A stretch of DNA of 64,000 bases from positions 434,001-498,000 of the forward strand of contig NZ_RKQJ01000001.1 in the NCBI RefSeq assembly GCF_003814515.1, read 5' to 3'. Source of the DNA: Salinicoccus roseus (GTDB taxonomy: Bacteria; Bacillota; Bacilli; Staphylococcales; Salinicoccaceae). Position 1 is the stretch's first letter; every line of letters starts with the position of its first letter. The notes beneath the pieces are model-generated. The model made no database searches, had not been told where the DNA came from, and saw nothing but the letters and a program-made list of their open reading frames with translations. Positions 35,479-46,683 of the stretch are shown piece after piece. The translations under genes and the position numbers were made by a program.

Positions 35479-36227
35479 TATTTTTCACCCCCATAAATTT
35501 CAGTGCGTGATTTTATCTTTTCCACAAAAGGATGATGCACATCATCGGTGATGATGGATGCGTCCTCTATATCCGCAAACCTGATGAAAGCCGTACGATT
35601 GAATTTTGTGCTGTCCACCAATGCATATGCATTCCTGGACTGGCGGATTGCACGACTTTTGATATAGGCCTCTTCCTCTTCAGGAGTGGAAAGGCCATGC
35701 ATCACATCCGCTGCATTCGCCCCGATGAAACACTTGTCGAACGACAGCCTGCTGATCTTATCGATCACTTCAGGCCCAACGACTGCTTTGGTGACCGGTT
35801 TGATCCTGCCGCCAAGTACATGGACCTGATGGCCATTGCGTACCAGCTGTTCAATCAATGTGATTCCATTGGTTACGATAGTAAGATTGTGCTGGGAGAT
35901 GAATGGCACCATCTCATATGTCGTCGTGCCGGCATCTATGAAGATGATATCGCCGTCTTCAATCAAGCCTGCTGCTTTTTGAGCGATTTTGATTTTTTTG
36001 GAAAGGTTTCTTACAGATTTTTCTCCATAATCCTCTTCCCTTTCTATTTGACTTACTGTAGCTCCGCCATGGATGCGTTCAAGCATCCCTTTTTCTTCAA
36101 GATACGTCAAATCCCTGCGAATAGTTGGCGCACTGCTTGAAGTGATTTCTACAAGTTCACTGACTGAAGCCATCGTGTTGGCATTCAAATAGTCCATTAT
36201 CTTCTCATATCTTTGGTTGGTCAGCAT
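35478..36227 (-). CDS. fruR: DeoR-family fructose operon regulator
   Basis: This 249-residue repressor has an N-terminal DeoR helix-turn-helix (ASVSELVEITSSSAPTIRRD) and a sugar-phosphate-binding domain with FIDAGTTTYEMVPF and CFIGANAADVMHG. It probably responds to fructose-1-phosphate. AAGGTGATGAA precedes ATG 36227; the longer frame to 36287 is rejected. It is the first gene of its own operon, so it is likely autoregulated. Confidence 0.9.
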   Translation of the reverse strand: MLTNQRYEKIMDYLNANTMASVSELVEITSSSAPTIRRDLTYLEEKGMLERIHGGATVSQIEREEDYGEKSVRNLSKKIKIAQKAAGLIEDGDIIFIDAGTTTYEMVPFISQHNLTIVTNGITLIEQLVRNGHQVHVLGGRIKPVTKAVVGPEVIDKISRLSFDKCFIGANAADVMHGLSTPEEEEAYIKSRAIRQSRNAYALVDSTKFNRTAFIRFADIEDASIITDDVHHPFVEKIKSRTEIYGGEK

Positions 36228-36248
36228 TTCATCACCTTCTTCCATTTG

Positions 36249-36277
36249 AATATACACTTTTTTATAATCATAGTCAA
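36249..36277 (-). promoter_or_regulatory. Promoter of the fru operon
   Basis: On the minus strand TTGACT (36277-36272) and TATATT (36254-36249) have a 17-bp spacer. TGATTG occurs twice just upstream of or overlapping the -35 box (within 36274-36304), as possible FruR half-sites. Confidence 0.6.
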
Positions 36278-36307
36278 TCATAAACACTCAAAAACAATCA
36301 ATAATGG

Positions 36308-36340
36308 CAAAAAAAGAAACGCCAGCATATGCTGACGTTA
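36308..36340 (-). terminator. Terminator of the nfeD-floA operon
   Basis: On the minus strand AACGTCAGCAT and ATGCTGGCGTT (one G-T pair) are followed by TCTTTTTTT. It overlaps the stop codon of the last gene. Confidence 0.8.
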
Positions 36341-37006
36341 TCTTCTGGATCTTGGTTTTCCGATGATTTCTGAAAAGATGACACCATTCACGATATCCTT
36401 GCGGCCGAAGGAAAGGGATTCCTTCTGGATTTTAGGCTTCGGTGCCGGTTCCGCCGGCTTCTGCTGCCTGCGGGGGCGTTCTCCTGATGCAACTGTTTCT
36501 ACCTCATCCTTTTGTCCACGGCCTTGTTGGCGGTTCTTCACTTCTTCACGGGCTCGGTCAGCCCAATCGTAACCTTGTGATGCGCCCCTCGTCTTCTGCC
36601 TATAGGGATCCGCCGCCTTTTTGCCTGCATTCGTTTCTTTGGCCTTCTCTTCAAGGCTTCTTCCAAATGACCGCTCGCTCATAGGACGCTGGTTCGATTG
36701 ACGCTCTGCACGTTGTGTTGCAGGTCGTGATGGACTGGCTTCCTGTGCAGGCTGTCTCGTATTTTTTGGAGTCTGTTCTGTTTCACCGGAAAAGCGACGT
36801 TCTATCTCTCCGACCATATCATCAAAAAGTCCTTTTGACTGATTCTCGGAGCCTGATTGTCTTCTTCTGGGAGCAGCTGAACCGGTTGGCCGGTCCATCT
36901 TGCTCGGATCAATATTCCGCTCTTCTTTATTGCCTTTATCCTTCTGGCTGGCAATCGCCGTGTAGATGATGCCGCCTATGAAGATAAGCAGAGGGAGTAT
37001 TTCCAT
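36338..37006 (-). CDS. Membrane-anchored disordered protein of the flotillin operon
   Basis: This 222-residue protein has one N-terminal helix (LPLLIFIGGIIYTAIA), then a long region rich in Gln, Arg, Pro, Ser and Lys (about 20-195, predicted disordered) and a conserved-looking end (FGRKDIVNGVIFSEIIGKPR). I do not recognise a named family. It lies 11 bp after floA and is probably co-transcribed, suggesting a role at flotillin membrane domains (inference). Confidence 0.7.
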   Translation of the reverse strand: MEILPLLIFIGGIIYTAIASQKDKGNKEERNIDPSKMDRPTGSAAPRRRQSGSENQSKGLFDDMVGEIERRFSGETEQTPKNTRQPAQEASPSRPATQRAERQSNQRPMSERSFGRSLEEKAKETNAGKKAADPYRQKTRGASQGYDWADRAREEVKNRQQGRGQKDEVETVASGERPRRQQKPAEPAPKPKIQKESLSFGRKDIVNGVIFSEIIGKPRSRR

Positions 37007-37017
37007 ATTATCACAGC

Positions 37018-38028
37018 CTATTCATCGTCTTGGGTATCACGTGTCGGATCGGTCATCTTGTTGATCGAATCCCTCATGTTCGTATCCGCTTCGACGTTTT
37101 TAAGGTTGTAGTAGTCGCTTACGCCGATATTTCCACTTTTGAGTGCCTGGGCAAACGCGAGAGGTACTTCGGACTCGGCCTCTACAACTTTCGCGCGCAT
37201 TTCCTGAACGCGTGCTTTCATTTCCTGCTCTTGCGCTACGGCCATTGCACGACGTTCTTCGGCTTTCGCCTGGGCAATGTTCTTATCTGCCACAGCCTGT
37301 TCAGTCTGAAGATCGGCACCGATGTTCTTGCCGATGTCGACATCGGCGATATCGATCGACAGGATTTCAAATGCGGTACCTGAATCAAGACCCTTCGAGA
37401 GGACGGTCTGTGAAATGCTGTCCGGATTCTCGAGTACTGCAGTATGTTTGTTGGAAGAACCGATTGTTGATACGATGCCTTCGCCGACACGGGCAACAAT
37501 CGTATCTTCACCGGCACCACCGACGAGGCGTTCAATATTCGCACGCACCGTAATGCGCGCTTTCGCCTTGACTTCGATACCATCCATCGCTACACCGGCG
37601 ATGAAAGGCGTTTCGATGACTTTCGGATTGACGCTCATCTGCACAGCTTCAAGTACGTCACGACCTGCAAGGTCGATTGCCGCACATCTCTCGAAAGTCA
37701 GATTTATGTCTGCACGTTGTGCCGCAATCAGTGCATCAACGACACGGTCCACGTTACCCCCTGCAAGGAAGTGGGACTCGAGCTGGTTTGTAGTGACTTT
37801 GAGTCCAGCCTTATGCGCCTTGATCATTGGTTCGATTACACGCTTCGGCTTGACCCTTCTCAATCTCATCCCGACAAGGGAGAAGATCCCCACATTCACA
37901 CCGGCGGCAATGGCTGAAATCCATAGACCGATCGGTACGAAGGACAGGAGGAAGGAAATGACGATGAATGCGATGACAATAAGGAATATTATCATCAGAC
38001 TTGAACCGGTGATAAACATTAGATTCAT
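37018..38028 (-). CDS. floA: Flotillin-like protein FloA
   Basis: This 336-residue SPFH-type scaffold of functional membrane microdomains has an N-terminal hydrophobic stretch (about 5-53) that forms a membrane hairpin. The SPFH domain contains VGTRLRRVKP-like [16 protein letters not shown] and [15 protein letters not shown]. An alanine/glutamate-rich coiled-coil ([20 protein letters not shown]) follows near residues 240-290. AAAGGAG precedes ATG 38028. It is 19 bp downstream of nfeD. Confidence 0.92.
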   Translation of the reverse strand: MNLMFITGSSLMIIFLIVIAFIVISFLLSFVPIGLWISAIAAGVNVGIFSLVGMRLRRVKPKRVIEPMIKAHKAGLKVTTNQLESHFLAGGNVDRVVDALIAAQRADINLTFERCAAIDLAGRDVLEAVQMSVNPKVIETPFIAGVAMDGIEVKAKARITVRANIERLVGGAGEDTIVARVGEGIVSTIGSSNKHTAVLENPDSISQTVLSKGLDSGTAFEILSIDIADVDIGKNIGADLQTEQAVADKNIAQAKAEERRAMAVAQEQEMKARVQEMRAKVVEAESEVPLAFAQALKSGNIGVSDYYNLKNVEADTNMRDSINKMTDPTRDTQDDE

Positions 38029-38047
38029 GTAAAACGCTCCTTTTAGA

Positions 38048-38731
38048 TTATTCTTCCAGTGGACGGACTACAACCCTGGTTCCTTCAACATGTATCACTT
38101 TAACTTCAACATCCCCGGTGATATAGCCGCCTTCCGCCACAGCGTCGATCCGCTCGTCCCCATATCTTATCGTGCCCGAGGGCCGGAGCGGTGTGACGGT
38201 CTTGGCCGTCTCGCCGAGCAGATAGGATCTGTCATCGAATGATGTATAACCCGATTCTGCATCTGTCGCATCCCTCAGAATCAGACGATTGAGGAATGGC
38301 AGCTTACTCTTTTTCTTTTTCACAAATATCACCCACTCGATTATAGCTAGAAAAATGATGACGAGAATGTAAAAACTGAACAGAAGTGCACTGCCGCTCA
38401 CCAGAACCATGCTTACTATGATGATGATGCTGCCAATCAGTGCCAGGAAACTTCCGGTCATGAATAGTCCGACGACTATGAAAAGGATGCCGATGATGAA
38501 GAGGGCAAGTACGATTCCATTATATTCACCGATGAGAAGATGTCCTGCATAGTAGACGATGATGGAGAGTATTGAAAGCATACCGATGATACTGACTCTT
38601 TCGGAAAAGAGCTGATAGATCAGCCCCAGGAAGAATATCGCTAATAAAATAAAGGCAATCAATGGCATCGTAACCACATCTCTGAAGGCAGTGAGAATAT
38701 TTCCTATCACAAATGCCTGAGTTAGAGCCAT
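38048..38731 (-). CDS. NfeD-like membrane protein (short form)
   Basis: This 227-residue protein has about five hydrophobic segments (residues 5-140) and a C-terminal OB-fold NfeD domain (about 165-227, with [19 protein letters not shown] and [10 protein letters not shown]). It lacks the ClpP-like protease domain of long NfeD proteins. NfeD proteins work with the adjacent SPFH protein. GGAGG with an 8-nt spacer supports ATG 38731. Confidence 0.85.
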   Translation of the reverse strand: MALTQAFVIGNILTAFRDVVTMPLIAFILLAIFFLGLIYQLFSERVSIIGMLSILSIIVYYAGHLLIGEYNGIVLALFIIGILFIVVGLFMTGSFLALIGSIIIIVSMVLVSGSALLFSFYILVIIFLAIIEWVIFVKKKKSKLPFLNRLILRDATDAESGYTSFDDRSYLLGETAKTVTPLRPSGTIRYGDERIDAVAEGGYITGDVEVKVIHVEGTRVVVRPLEE

Positions 38732-38791
38732 GACAATCCCCTCCATTAACTTTATTATACATGAAACCGTTATATTATTAAATTGATTGCA

Positions 38792-38820
38792 TAAAAAAAG
38801 ACAGCACAGTGTGCTGTCTC
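38792..38820 (-). terminator. Terminator after rpsU
   Basis: On the minus strand AGACAGCAC-ACT-GTGCTGTCT forms a 9-bp stem followed by TTTTTTTAT. Confidence 0.88.
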
Positions 38821-38848
38821 TATATCGTGATTATCAGAGGGAGTCGAA

Positions 38849-39025
38849 CTATTTGAATTTACGCTTACGGGCAGCTTCAGATTTCTTCTTACGCTTTACG
38901 CTAGGCTTTTCGTAGAATTCTCTCTTACGAGCTTCCTGGATCGTACCGCTTTTAGAAACTGTGCGTTTGAAACGACGCAGCGCGTCTTCAATAGGTTCGT
39001 TCTTCTTAACTACTGTTTTAGACAT
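38849..39025 (-). CDS. rpsU: 30S ribosomal protein S21
   Basis: This 58-residue basic protein has the sequence pattern [20 protein letters not shown] to [11 protein letters not shown], typical of bS21. It binds the 30S platform near the anti-Shine-Dalgarno region. GGAGGGAGGG lies before ATG 39025. It has its own strong promoter and terminator. It is shorter than most gene-calling cutoffs but unmistakable. Confidence 0.96.
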   Translation of the reverse strand: MSKTVVKKNEPIEDALRRFKRTVSKSGTIQEARKREFYEKPSVKRKKKSEAARKRKFK

Positions 39026-39089
39026 CGTCTTCCCTCCCTCCGGATAACAAAAACCTTACTTTTACATAGCAATTACTATGTACTCACAC

Positions 39090-39118
39090 ATTATAATATA
39101 TTGTAAAAAGCGGGTCAA
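39090..39118 (-). promoter_or_regulatory. Strong sigma-A promoter of rpsU
   Basis: On the minus strand TTGACC (39118-39113) and TATAAT (39095-39090) have a 17-bp spacer, followed by a TGTG start region. Confidence 0.75.
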
Positions 39119-39126
39119 CTGCTAAT

Positions 39127-39792
39127 TCAATAACTGCTCTCACTTGTACCGCCGCTGACGATCTCCTTGCCGCTTGAGGCACCGATCCTTGTCGCGCCGC
39201 TCTCGATCATGAGTTTGGCATCTTCAAATGAACGGACACCGCCGCTTGCCTTGACGCCCATGTCTTCCCCGACGGTCAGGCGCATCAGCGTGACATCCTC
39301 AGCCTTGGCACCTTCGCCATTGAATCCGGTCGAAGTCTTGACGAAATCGGCGCCGCATTTTTTGCTCAGTTCACATGCTTTGACGATTTCATCGCTGTCG
39401 AGCAGTGCCGTCTCGATGATGACTTTGACGAGTACATCCTGGCCGGCTGCATCGCATACAGCTTTGATGTCGTTGTATACAAGATCTTCATTGCCGGATT
39501 TCAAAGCGCCGATGTTGATGACCATATCGACTTCGTCGGCACCATTCTGGATGGCATTCATCGTTTCAAAGGCCTTGACTTCGGATGTTGTTGCACCGAG
39601 CGGGAAACCGATGACGGTGCACACTTTGACATCGCTGTCCTTCAGCAGGTCACTGCATGTTGAAACCCATGTCGGGTTGATGCATACGCTGCAGAAATTG
39701 TATTCCATCGCTTCCTGGCACAGTTCGAAGATCTGGTCCTGTGTAGCAGCTGGCTTGAGCAGTGTATGATCGATATATTTCGATAGTTCCAT
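39127..39792 (-). CDS. deoC: Deoxyribose-phosphate aldolase
   Basis: This 221-residue TIM barrel cleaves deoxyribose-5-phosphate to acetaldehyde and glyceraldehyde-3-phosphate. It has IDHTLLKP at the start, the Schiff-base lysine in [10 protein letters not shown], the second lysine in MGVKASGGV, and [20 protein letters not shown] precedes ATG 39792. It sits between rpsU and mtaB without other deo genes. Confidence 0.95.
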   Translation of the reverse strand: MELSKYIDHTLLKPAATQDQIFELCQEAMEYNFCSVCINPTWVSTCSDLLKDSDVKVCTVIGFPLGATTSEVKAFETMNAIQNGADEVDMVINIGALKSGNEDLVYNDIKAVCDAAGQDVLVKVIIETALLDSDEIVKACELSKKCGADFVKTSTGFNGEGAKAEDVTLMRLTVGEDMGVKASGGVRSFEDAKLMIESGATRIGASSGKEIVSGGTSESSY

Positions 39793-39866
39793 AGTATCAC
39801 TCCATTAGTTGTTGGGATCGGTTGTTCGGTCCTGTTTCATTATATACTAGTTGGACCATTCATACA

Positions 39867-41219
39867 TCAGATAGTGCGTTCGAGATAGGCATAGGCTTTG
39901 ACCATCGGCTTCTCAAGTACTTTGACGACCTCGCCCTTGCTTACCGGATAGCCTGGCTCGGTGATTTTGACCTTGACGAGTTCGCCTGTAAGTGAAGCAT
40001 CGCCTTCGACTTCCACTTTGAGGTAGTTGTCGGAGTGGCCGATGAGTTTGCCGTCCTTCTCCTCCTCGGGGATGATTTCGAGTACATCGTCCTTGAACTG
40101 CTCTGCATATGAAGTTGCCAGTGCGTTCGACAGTTCAATCAGTCGATGGACACGCTCATTCTTGACCCCTTCGTCCACCTGATCCGTCATCCGCGCCGCC
40201 GGAGTGCCCGTACGGATGGAATATGGGAAGACATGCAGTTCTGAGAAGTGGTGCTTTTTGATGAAATCGAACGTTTCCATGAACTCCTCTTCCGTCTCAC
40301 CCGGGAAGCCGACGATGACATCGCTTGTGATGGCGACGTTCGGCATGATTTCCTTCAGTTTGATGATGCGGGATTCGAAGAATTCCATCGTGTATTTTCT
40401 GCGCATGCGCTTGAGCACGGTGTCGCTGCCCGACTGGATCGGTATATGCAGGTGGCGGACGATCTTATTGGAATCATTGATCACATCGATCACTTCATCC
40501 GTCAGCTGGCTGGCTTCGATGCTGGAGATGCGCAGACGGTTCAGGCCGTCCACTTCCTCCAGGTCACGGAGCAGCTGTGCAAGGTTGTAGTCCTTCAGAT
40601 CCTCGCCATAGCCCCCTGTATGGATGCCGGTGAGGACGATTTCCTTATACCCTTCATCCACGAGCTGCTGCGCCTGTTCCACGACCTTTTCCGGGTCACG
40701 TGAGCGCATGAGGCCCCTGGCCCATGGAATGATGCAGAAGGTGCAGAAGTTGTTGCAGCCTTCCTGGATCTTCAGTGTGGCGCGTGTACGGTCCGTGAAA
40801 TAAGGCACATCCATCTCTTCGTATGTACGCTTCTTCATGATGTTCTTGACTCCGTTGATCGGCTGGCGCTCCTCATGGTACTGGTTCACATAATCGATCA
40901 GCTTGTCACGGTCTTCAGTACCGATGATGATGTCGACACCGGGGATATTCAGAATATCCTTCGGGGACGTCTGGGCATAACAGCCTGTAACACAGACGAC
41001 TGCGTCCGGATTGTTTCGGATGGCACGCCTGATGACCTGCCTGCTCTTCTTGTCCCCTGTATTCGTCACTGTGCATGTGTTGATGACGAATACATCCGCA
41101 TTCTGCGTGAAGTCGACACGGTCATAGCCTTCGCCCTTGAAGAGCTGCCACATCGCTTCTGTTTCATAGTGGTTCACTTTACAGCCTAATGTATGGAATG
41201 CGATTGTTTTTTCGCTCAT
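39867..41219 (-). CDS. mtaB: tRNA t6A37 methylthiotransferase MtaB
   Basis: This 450-residue radical-SAM enzyme makes ms2t6A37 in tRNA. The N-terminal MTTase cysteines are in HTLGCKVNH, INTCTVTN and VTGCYAQ. The radical-SAM motif is EGCNNFCTFCIIPWARG (CX3CX2C). A C-terminal TRAM domain runs from about 370. It corresponds to B. subtilis YqeV. It is the last gene of the dnaJ-prmA-rsmE-mtaB run. Confidence 0.94.
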   Translation of the reverse strand: MSEKTIAFHTLGCKVNHYETEAMWQLFKGEGYDRVDFTQNADVFVINTCTVTNTGDKKSRQVIRRAIRNNPDAVVCVTGCYAQTSPKDILNIPGVDIIIGTEDRDKLIDYVNQYHEERQPINGVKNIMKKRTYEEMDVPYFTDRTRATLKIQEGCNNFCTFCIIPWARGLMRSRDPEKVVEQAQQLVDEGYKEIVLTGIHTGGYGEDLKDYNLAQLLRDLEEVDGLNRLRISSIEASQLTDEVIDVINDSNKIVRHLHIPIQSGSDTVLKRMRRKYTMEFFESRIIKLKEIMPNVAITSDVIVGFPGETEEEFMETFDFIKKHHFSELHVFPYSIRTGTPAARMTDQVDEGVKNERVHRLIELSNALATSYAEQFKDDVLEIIPEEEKDGKLIGHSDNYLKVEVEGDASLTGELVKVKITEPGYPVSKGEVVKVLEKPMVKAYAYLERTI

Positions 41220-41305
41220 AAAAATCAGATCTTTCTTCAGTGGATTTGTGGTTCATCTGCCCCATATAATAGCATAGCCTGCCCCTTTCTTCAATGAGAG
41301 GCAGG

Positions 41306-42031
41306 CTATTCGAACGTGGCGCTGATCGCCGACAACGCATAAAGCGGGGCCGTTTCGGCACGAAGTATCCTGGGTCCGAGACGAATGGAATTGTGGCTGG
41401 AAAGCGCCTCTGTTTCCGCTTCACTGAAGCCGCCTTCAGGCCCGAATATGAAAGCGATGCGGTCGCCTCCACTGAGGGCCTGGAGCGTCTCGTTTAGGCT
41501 TGCAGCCGGATTGGATGCATTGCCTTCATAGGCGAACAGTACATGGTCGAAAGCATCGAGGGACAGCTCCTTCACAGCCGGCACGAAACCGATTTCCGGG
41601 ATATGCTGCCGTCTGCTTTGTTCACTTGCCTCCCTGATGATCTTCATGTACCTTTCGATACGCTTCCGGCGCTTCTTTTCGTCAAGCTTCACGATGCTCC
41701 TGTCCGCATCATAGATGTTGAATGCATGGGCGCCGAGCTCCGTCGCCTTCTGGATCATCCAGTCGAACTTCTCGCCTTTCAGGAGCGGGCAGTAGACGGT
41801 GATGTCGACGGGCAGTTCCGGTGCTTCCTCCACCAGTTCCAGTGGACGGCATTCCACGGTTTCCCCGGCCGATGTGATCTCGCATAGGAAAGTGTGCCGG
41901 CTGCCGTCCACCATGTGGAAGGCATCACCGGGCTTGAAACGCATCACATTCTTCATGTGGTGTGTATCATCAGCTGACGCTGTGAAAATCTCACCAATGC
42001 TTAATTTTTCATCCGTAAAGTATCGCTGCAT
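41306..42031 (-). CDS. rsmE: 16S rRNA m3U1498 methyltransferase
   Basis: This 241-residue SPOUT methyltransferase has MQRYFTDEKL, a PUA-like N-terminal domain, and the trefoil-knot motifs AFIFGPEGGFSEAE and LGPRILRAETAPLYALS. The frame extends to 42079 inside prmA; the start at 42031 follows prmA by 4 bp and matches the family N-terminus. Confidence 0.94.
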   Translation of the reverse strand: MQRYFTDEKLSIGEIFTASADDTHHMKNVMRFKPGDAFHMVDGSRHTFLCEITSAGETVECRPLELVEEAPELPVDITVYCPLLKGEKFDWMIQKATELGAHAFNIYDADRSIVKLDEKKRRKRIERYMKIIREASEQSRRQHIPEIGFVPAVKELSLDAFDHVLFAYEGNASNPAASLNETLQALSGGDRIAFIFGPEGGFSEAETEALSSHNSIRLGPRILRAETAPLYALSAISATFE

Positions 42032-42035
42032 GGTC

Positions 42036-42968
42036 TCACGCTTTCCTGGCCAGAATGCTGACCCATCCATTTTCTTCAAGCACTTCCTCTACGGAGAAGC
42101 CGGCACCCTCCATATGCGCAATGATATCATCGCGTGCTTCCGTAATGATTCCGGATGCAATGAAGCTGCCGCCCGCATTCAGGCGGTCATGCGCATCATC
42201 GATCATGTCATCGATGATATGGGCGAGGATGTTCGCAATGATGATGTCGTATGTTCCTGTTTCCGACTTCAGAAGATCGCCCGTTTCAAGCACTATATCT
42301 TCTGCACACCCATTCAATTCGAAGTTTTCCCTGGCGACCTTTATGGACAGTTCATCGATATCCGTCGCCTTGAGGTCCCTCGCCCCCATCAGGTGGGAAC
42401 CGATCGTCAGAATGCCCGAGCCTGTGCCGACATCGATGATCTTGTGTTCCGGTTTGACCGTGTTCTCAATCATTTTGAGGCACATGCTGGTCGTCGGATG
42501 ATCACCTGTACCGAAAGCCATGCCAGGATCAAGTTTGATCAGCTTATCATCCGGCTGGAATTCGTAGTCCTCAAGTTCCCATGACGGCACGATGACGAAC
42601 TGTTCGGAGACACGGAAGCTGTGGAAATACTTCTTCCATTCGTTTTCCCAGTCCTCTTCGTTGATTTCCTTGGTTTCGATGACGATGGCAGACTTCTCGT
42701 CGAGCGGCTGCGACTCGATGAAATCATGGATTTCACCGAGTCTTCCCTCAATGTCCGCAGTCTCGTCAAAATAGACGGTGATCCGGATGTCGCTTTCAGG
42801 GTAATCCTTCGGATCGAGGCGGTATTTATCGTCGAAGTCATCGATCTTCTGCTTCAGTATATCCAGGGAATGCTCGACGGAGATCCCTTTTGATATCGAA
42901 TTGAGGAACAGTGCAAAGGACTCTTCATTGCTTTCCTTCGTCTGGATGGATACTTCATGCCATTTCAT
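42036..42968 (-). CDS. prmA: Ribosomal protein L11 methyltransferase
   Basis: This 310-residue two-domain enzyme trimethylates ribosomal protein L11. The N-terminal substrate domain covers about 1-120. The SAM domain has DVGTGSGILTIGSHLMGA and the NILAHII motif. It lies 2 bp after dnaJ and 4 bp before rsmE, so it is co-transcribed with them. Confidence 0.94.
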   Translation of the reverse strand: MKWHEVSIQTKESNEESFALFLNSISKGISVEHSLDILKQKIDDFDDKYRLDPKDYPESDIRITVYFDETADIEGRLGEIHDFIESQPLDEKSAIVIETKEINEEDWENEWKKYFHSFRVSEQFVIVPSWELEDYEFQPDDKLIKLDPGMAFGTGDHPTTSMCLKMIENTVKPEHKIIDVGTGSGILTIGSHLMGARDLKATDIDELSIKVARENFELNGCAEDIVLETGDLLKSETGTYDIIIANILAHIIDDMIDDAHDRLNAGGSFIASGIITEARDDIIAHMEGAGFSVEEVLEENGWVSILARKA

Positions 42969-42970
42969 AT

Positions 42971-44095
42971 CTAGTCACCCTTAAAGAATCGTTTTGTCTT
43001 GTCGAAGAAATTCTCGTTCTGCTCGGTGATGTCTTCACCGCCATGTTCGGCAAGCTGGCGGAACAGATCCGCTTCACGATCTGTAAGCTTGGTCGGCGTA
43101 ACGACCTTAACAGTGACGAACTGGTCACCATAGCCATATCCGTGGACATTCTTCACGCCTTTTTCCTTGAGGCGGAAGCGCTTGCCGGACTGGGTGCCTG
43201 CAGGAATCGTAAGCACAACTTCCGAGCTCAATGTCGGTACTTTCACTTCATCACCAAGCGCCGCCTGTGCGAACGAAATCGGCAGTTCGAAGTGGATGTC
43301 ATCGCCGTCTCTGGTGAATCTGGAGTCCGGTCTGACGCGGAACACGATATAGAGGTCTCCCGCCGGCCCACCGTTGATTCCAGGGTCGCCTTTGCCCTGC
43401 AGTCTGATCTGCTGGCCGTTGTCGACGCCTTCAGGGACGGTGACTTCAATCTGCACATCTTTTGTGACAGTGCCTGCACCTTTACAGCTGTTGCAAGGAT
43501 CCTCTATCTCTTCCCCTGAACCGTTGCAGGTTGGGCATGTGCGTTCGGTCTGTATCCTGCCGAATGGTGTATTCTGCTCTACAGCTACACGGCCTGCACC
43601 GGAGCACATCTTACATGTCGATTTGGATGTACCCGGCTTCGCACCGGTACCGTCGCAAGTATCACAGTTGACTTCTTTTTTGACTGTGATGGTTTTGGTG
43701 ACTCCGAAGACGGCCTCATCGAAATTGACGGTCATCGTATATTGAAGGTCATCACCTTTCCTCGGTGCATTCGGATCCATTCTGGAGCCGCCGCCAAAGA
43801 ATGAGCTGAATATATCCTCGAACCCGCCGAAGCCGCCGGCGCTGCTGAATCCGCCACCGCCGCCGAACTGCTGGTTCATGCCTTCATGGCCAAAGCGGTC
43901 GTACTGCGCCCGCTTGTCCTCATCACTCAATATTTCATAGGCTTCCGATATCTCCTTGAACTTGGCATCGGAGCCTTCTTCCTTATTTATATCCGGGTGG
44001 TACTTTTTCGACAGCTTGCGGTATGCCTTCTTTATTTCGTCCTTTGAAGCATCCTTGCCGACGCCAAGCACCTCATAATAGTCTCTTTTCGCCAT
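42971..44095 (-). CDS. dnaJ: Chaperone DnaJ
   Basis: This 374-residue co-chaperone has a J domain (about 1-70) with HPD in KYHPDINKE, a Gly/Phe-rich linker (about 75-110), four CXXCXGXG zinc repeats ([24 protein letters not shown] and CNSCKGAG) and a C-terminal substrate domain. It stimulates DnaK ATPase. A strong hairpin lies between dnaK and dnaJ. Confidence 0.97.
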   Translation of the reverse strand: MAKRDYYEVLGVGKDASKDEIKKAYRKLSKKYHPDINKEEGSDAKFKEISEAYEILSDEDKRAQYDRFGHEGMNQQFGGGGGFSSAGGFGGFEDIFSSFFGGGSRMDPNAPRKGDDLQYTMTVNFDEAVFGVTKTITVKKEVNCDTCDGTGAKPGTSKSTCKMCSGAGRVAVEQNTPFGRIQTERTCPTCNGSGEEIEDPCNSCKGAGTVTKDVQIEVTVPEGVDNGQQIRLQGKGDPGINGGPAGDLYIVFRVRPDSRFTRDGDDIHFELPISFAQAALGDEVKVPTLSSEVVLTIPAGTQSGKRFRLKEKGVKNVHGYGYGDQFVTVKVVTPTKLTDREADLFRQLAEHGGEDITEQNENFFDKTKRFFKGD

Positions 44096-44125
44096 TCTAT
44101 CGCCTCCAACCTGTATACTATATCA

Positions 44126-44164
44126 TTTAAAAAAGTCAAAGCCAATGCTGTTGGCTTTGACTTT
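44126..44164 (-). terminator. Hairpin terminator/attenuator between dnaK and dnaJ
   Basis: On the minus strand AAAGTCAAAGCCAA and TTGGCTTTGACTTT form a 14-bp perfect stem with a 5-nt loop, followed by TTTAAA. It probably reduces dnaJ transcript relative to dnaK. Confidence 0.85.
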
Positions 44165-44189
44165 CATCAATCAGAAATTGATATCATGA

Positions 44190-46037
<1,848 letters not shown>

Positions 46038-46068
46038 TTATAGAAAATTTTCATTCGGTGTTGTACTG

Positions 46069-46683
46069 CTATTCGCTTACTTTGACCATGCTCGGGCGGA
46101 TGACCCTGTCCTTCAGGATGTAGCCCTTCTGGAATTCCTCGATGACGATACCGTCATCTTCGTCGGAAGCTTCCGTCATCACGGCCTGGTGATAGTTCGG
46201 ATCGAACGGTTGTCCGACACTCTCTATTTCCCTTACATCATGCTTCATCAATGTGTTGACGAGGTCGTTATAGACCATCTCCACACCTTTGAGGAGGGAA
46301 TTGAACGAGTCGGAGTCCCCTTCGATCTTGAGTGCACGTTCGAAATTGTCGATGATCGGCAGCAGGTCCTCAACCATTCCCTGATGCTTGTACTTGTTGT
46401 TGGTTTCCATTTCCTGACGGTTTCTGCGCTTGAAGTTTTCAAACTCCGCATAGAGCTTCAGGTACTTGTTCTCTTCCGTTTCGACCTGCTGCTTCAATGA
46501 TTCGATCTCTTCATCTTTCGCCTTCAGTTCTGAATCTGCTTCATCCCCGCCATCTGCTTCGACGTCGGCTGCATCTTCAACCGCCACGTCTTCGGTTTCA
46601 GTCTGGGAGGTTTTTGTTTCCTCTTCAGAAGCCTGTCCATCAAGCTCCTGCTCCAATTCTTCCTTGGTTTTATTCTCTGTCAC
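46069..46683 (-). CDS. grpE: Nucleotide exchange factor GrpE
   Basis: This 204-residue protein has a disordered acidic N-terminus, a long coiled-coil (about 60-110, with YLKLYAEFENFKRRNRQEME) and a beta-wing domain ending KDRVIRPSMVKVSE. It releases ADP from DnaK. AAGGAG lies 8 nt before GTG 46683. The gene overlaps hrcA by 14 bp. Confidence 0.95.
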   Translation of the reverse strand: MTENKTKEELEQELDGQASEEETKTSQTETEDVAVEDAADVEADGGDEADSELKAKDEEIESLKQQVETEENKYLKLYAEFENFKRRNRQEMETNNKYKHQGMVEDLLPIIDNFERALKIEGDSDSFNSLLKGVEMVYNDLVNTLMKHDVREIESVGQPFDPNYHQAVMTEASDEDDGIVIEEFQKGYILKDRVIRPSMVKVSE

